A DNA stretch of 7,783 bases from Bdellovibrionales bacterium. GTDB taxonomy: Bacteria > Bdellovibrionota > UBA1018 > CAIPTA01. Positions 6,327 through 7,783 of the stretch are shown here, piece after piece. The notes below the pieces were generated by a model. It did no database searches. It saw nothing but the letters and a program-made list of their open reading frames with translations, and was not told the origin of the DNA. Where the stretch lies: the NCBI GenBank assembly GCA_021730855.1, contig JAKFYM010000312.1:1-7783 (forward strand), written 5' to 3'. The stretch's first letter is position 1. Each line of letters starts with the position of its first letter. The position numbers and the translations under genes are program-made.

Positions 6327-6346
6327 GTCTTCCCTCAACGGAAGAC
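6327..6346 (+). other. Hairpin immediately upstream of the GH31 ribosome binding site
   Basis: GTCTTCC (6327-6333) and GGAAGAC (6340-6346) form a perfect 7-bp stem around a 6-nt loop. The hairpin ends directly before AGGGG (6347-6351), the probable ribosome binding site for ATG 6357. No T-run follows, so it is not a standard terminator. A role in translation control or mRNA stability is possible; chance is also possible. Confidence 0.5.
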
Positions 6347-6356
6347 AGGGGTGAAT

Positions 6357-7783
6357 ATGGAATTCAAGGCCATTCACGAAGGCATCCTGCATTGGAGTTG
6401 GGAAAAGGATGGGCCCACCTCTGCATCCGTTCGCAGTTCCGACATAGAAGTCTCCTGTACAGGGGGGAAAGTCTCCCTCCATTGCCGCCGCAAAAATGTG
6501 CCGCTCGCCACGCTAGAGTGGAAGCCCCCTTTTTTGCGCATCCATCCCCACCAGCCGGAAAATGCCTATGGCCTTGGCCAAGAATTCCTAGGTGGTCCGC
6601 ATGGCGATTGGTTGGGGCGCCAACGTAGCCCCGGCAATAAATATGGCAACAGCCTGAATATTTTCCAAGGCGGAAGCAACGGCAATACCCAGCTCCCCGT
6701 GCTCTATGTGCGCACTCAGGAATCCTGCTTTGCGATCTTCCTTGACCAGCCACGGGCCCAGCGCTGGGATTTGCGCGAAAAGGATATGTGGGTGGTGGAG
6801 ACCAAGGCCGAACGTCTGCCCATCTATGTGTTCTCCGGCAATAGCCTGGCTGATCTACGAAAAAAATACCTTTCGCTCACGGGCCGCGCCCCGGTTCCGC
6901 CCCGAAAAATGTTCGGATTTTGGATTTCCGAATGGGGCTATGAAAACTGGAGCCAGTTGGAAGAAAAAATCCGCACCCTGGAAGAAAATAAATTCCCACT
7001 AGACGGAGCCTACCTCGACCTACAGTGGTTCGGAGGGATCACCGAGAACTCCCCCCACAGCCAGATGGGCTCCTTGGCCTGGGACAAAAAGAATTTCCCC
7101 AACGCCAAAGAAAAAATTGCGGAGCTAAGGCGCAGGGGCGTGGGCGTGATCCCCATCGAGGAATCCTATATTGCCGCCGCCCTGCCCGAGCATGCGAAAC
7201 TCGCCGAACGCGGATTTCTCGTGCGCAACCGCGAGGGAGGCTCCCCCGCCTATCTACAGGAGACCCCTTGGTGGGGCCTGGGCGGGATGATCGACTGGAC
7301 CCAGCCCGAGGGCGCAAAACATTGGCACAACTGGAAGCGCGCCCCTCTTGTGGACGATGGCGTGCTCGGCCACTGGACCGACCTCGGCGAGCCGGAAATT
7401 TTTGATCCCAGCGCGTCCTACTACGCGGGCAACCATGAGGATATCCATAACCTCTACAATTTTTATTGGTGCCAGAGCATCTCCGAATCCTACAAACGCC
7501 ACCGTAATAGGCGCCGTCCCTTCATCCTCTCTCGTTCCGGCGCCCCGGGCATCCAGCGCTTTGGCGTGGCCCTCTGGTCCGGAGACATCGCGGCTAAGCT
7601 CGAGAGCCTTGAAGCTCATTTTCAGGCCCAGATGCACGTGATGATGTCGGGCATTGACTACTATGGCTCGGATGGGGGCGGATTTTACCGCGAAGAAGCC
7701 CCGCGAGACACCTATCCCGAGGTCTATACGCAGTGGTTTGCCAATAGCTGCGCCATCGACATTCCCCTGCGCGTCCATTGCAA
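6357..7783 (+). CDS. Glycoside hydrolase family 31 enzyme, partial (C-terminus beyond the window)
   Basis: 475 codons of a GH31 alpha-glycosidase (alpha-glucosidase/alpha-xylosidase group), open at the right edge. An N-terminal beta-sandwich (about 1-175) contains YGLGQEF (71-77). The TIM barrel starts near PPRKMFGFWISEWGY (181-195), and PLDGAYLDLQWFGG (214-227) carries the substrate-site aspartate. D342 in GHWTDLGEPE is the expected nucleophile and D410 in ALWSGD the acid/base. RSGAPGIQRFG (393-403) and GIDYYGSDGGGF (432-443) are typical flanking blocks. WTDLGEPE replaces the common WxDMNE. The substrate is not predictable. No signal peptide is seen, so it is probably cytoplasmic. ATG 6357 has AGGGG 5 nt upstream; an in-frame ATG at 6318 lacks such a site. 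It follows the small exported-protein gene by 81 bp. It could be cotranscribed with the heme genes, but sugar metabolism does not obviously belong there, so I treat it as a separate unit. Confidence 0.93.
   Translation, partial: MEFKAIHEGILHWSWEKDGPTSASVRSSDIEVSCTGGKVSLHCRRKNVPLATLEWKPPFLRIHPHQPENAYGLGQEFLGGPHGDWLGRQRSPGNKYGNSLNIFQGGSNGNTQLPVLYVRTQESCFAIFLDQPRAQRWDLREKDMWVVETKAERLPIYVFSGNSLADLRKKYLSLTGRAPVPPRKMFGFWISEWGYENWSQLEEKIRTLEENKFPLDGAYLDLQWFGGITENSPHSQMGSLAWDKKNFPNAKEKIAELRRRGVGVIPIEESYIAAALPEHAKLAERGFLVRNREGGSPAYLQETPWWGLGGMIDWTQPEGAKHWHNWKRAPLVDDGVLGHWTDLGEPEIFDPSASYYAGNHEDIHNLYNFYWCQSISESYKRHRNRRRPFILSRSGAPGIQRFGVALWSGDIAAKLESLEAHFQAQMHVMMSGIDYYGSDGGGFYREEAPRDTYPEVYTQWFANSCAIDIPLRVHC

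Noticed and set aside
7254..7778. Leftward 174-codon open frame
   Set aside because: It is antisense to the GH31 catalytic region, which shows all expected catalytic motifs; codon bias explains the open antisense frame.

Overview
The window reads as an ordinary Gram-negative chromosomal stretch. It encodes a TonB-dependent outer-membrane receptor, several Sec signal peptides and a probable lipoprotein, with AGGAGG- or GGGGG-type ribosome binding sites and moderately GC-rich coding sequence. The lineage cannot be fixed from the sequence alone. A bdellovibrio-like or other proteobacterial-type host is a guess, not a result. I see no mobile element, tRNA, rRNA or CRISPR array.

Layout: (1) 1-915, minus strand: the N-terminal part of a membrane-anchored or exported protein with a TPR-like segment, running off the left edge. 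(2) 1027-1809, plus: a stand-alone polymerase-beta-type nucleotidyltransferase, divergent from gene 1. (3) 1806-2639, minus: a secreted endonuclease I (EndA/Vvn family), convergent with gene 2, so that both stop codons sit in one CTAG. (4) 2640-2879: a divergent control region with a perfect 17-bp Fur-type palindrome. (5) 2880-4826, 4850-5833 and 5844-6275, plus: a compact three-gene set of heme-type TonB-dependent receptor, DUF6607-like lipoprotein and small periplasmic protein. (6) 6357 to the right edge, plus: the first 475 codons of a GH31 glycoside hydrolase with both catalytic aspartates.

The central story is an iron-repressed heme acquisition operon. The receptor carries both histidines used for heme in the ShuA/HmuR/HemR group, one in the plug and one between the FRAP and NPNL boxes. 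Its start lies just downstream of a Fur box. The two short-gapped downstream genes encode exported proteins of unknown function and are the least described part of the window. The lipoprotein could act on receptor-delivered heme at the outer membrane. The small protein would begin with histidine after signal cleavage and could bind metal. The GH31 enzyme lacks a signal peptide and is probably a separate metabolic gene, although no terminator separates it from the operon.
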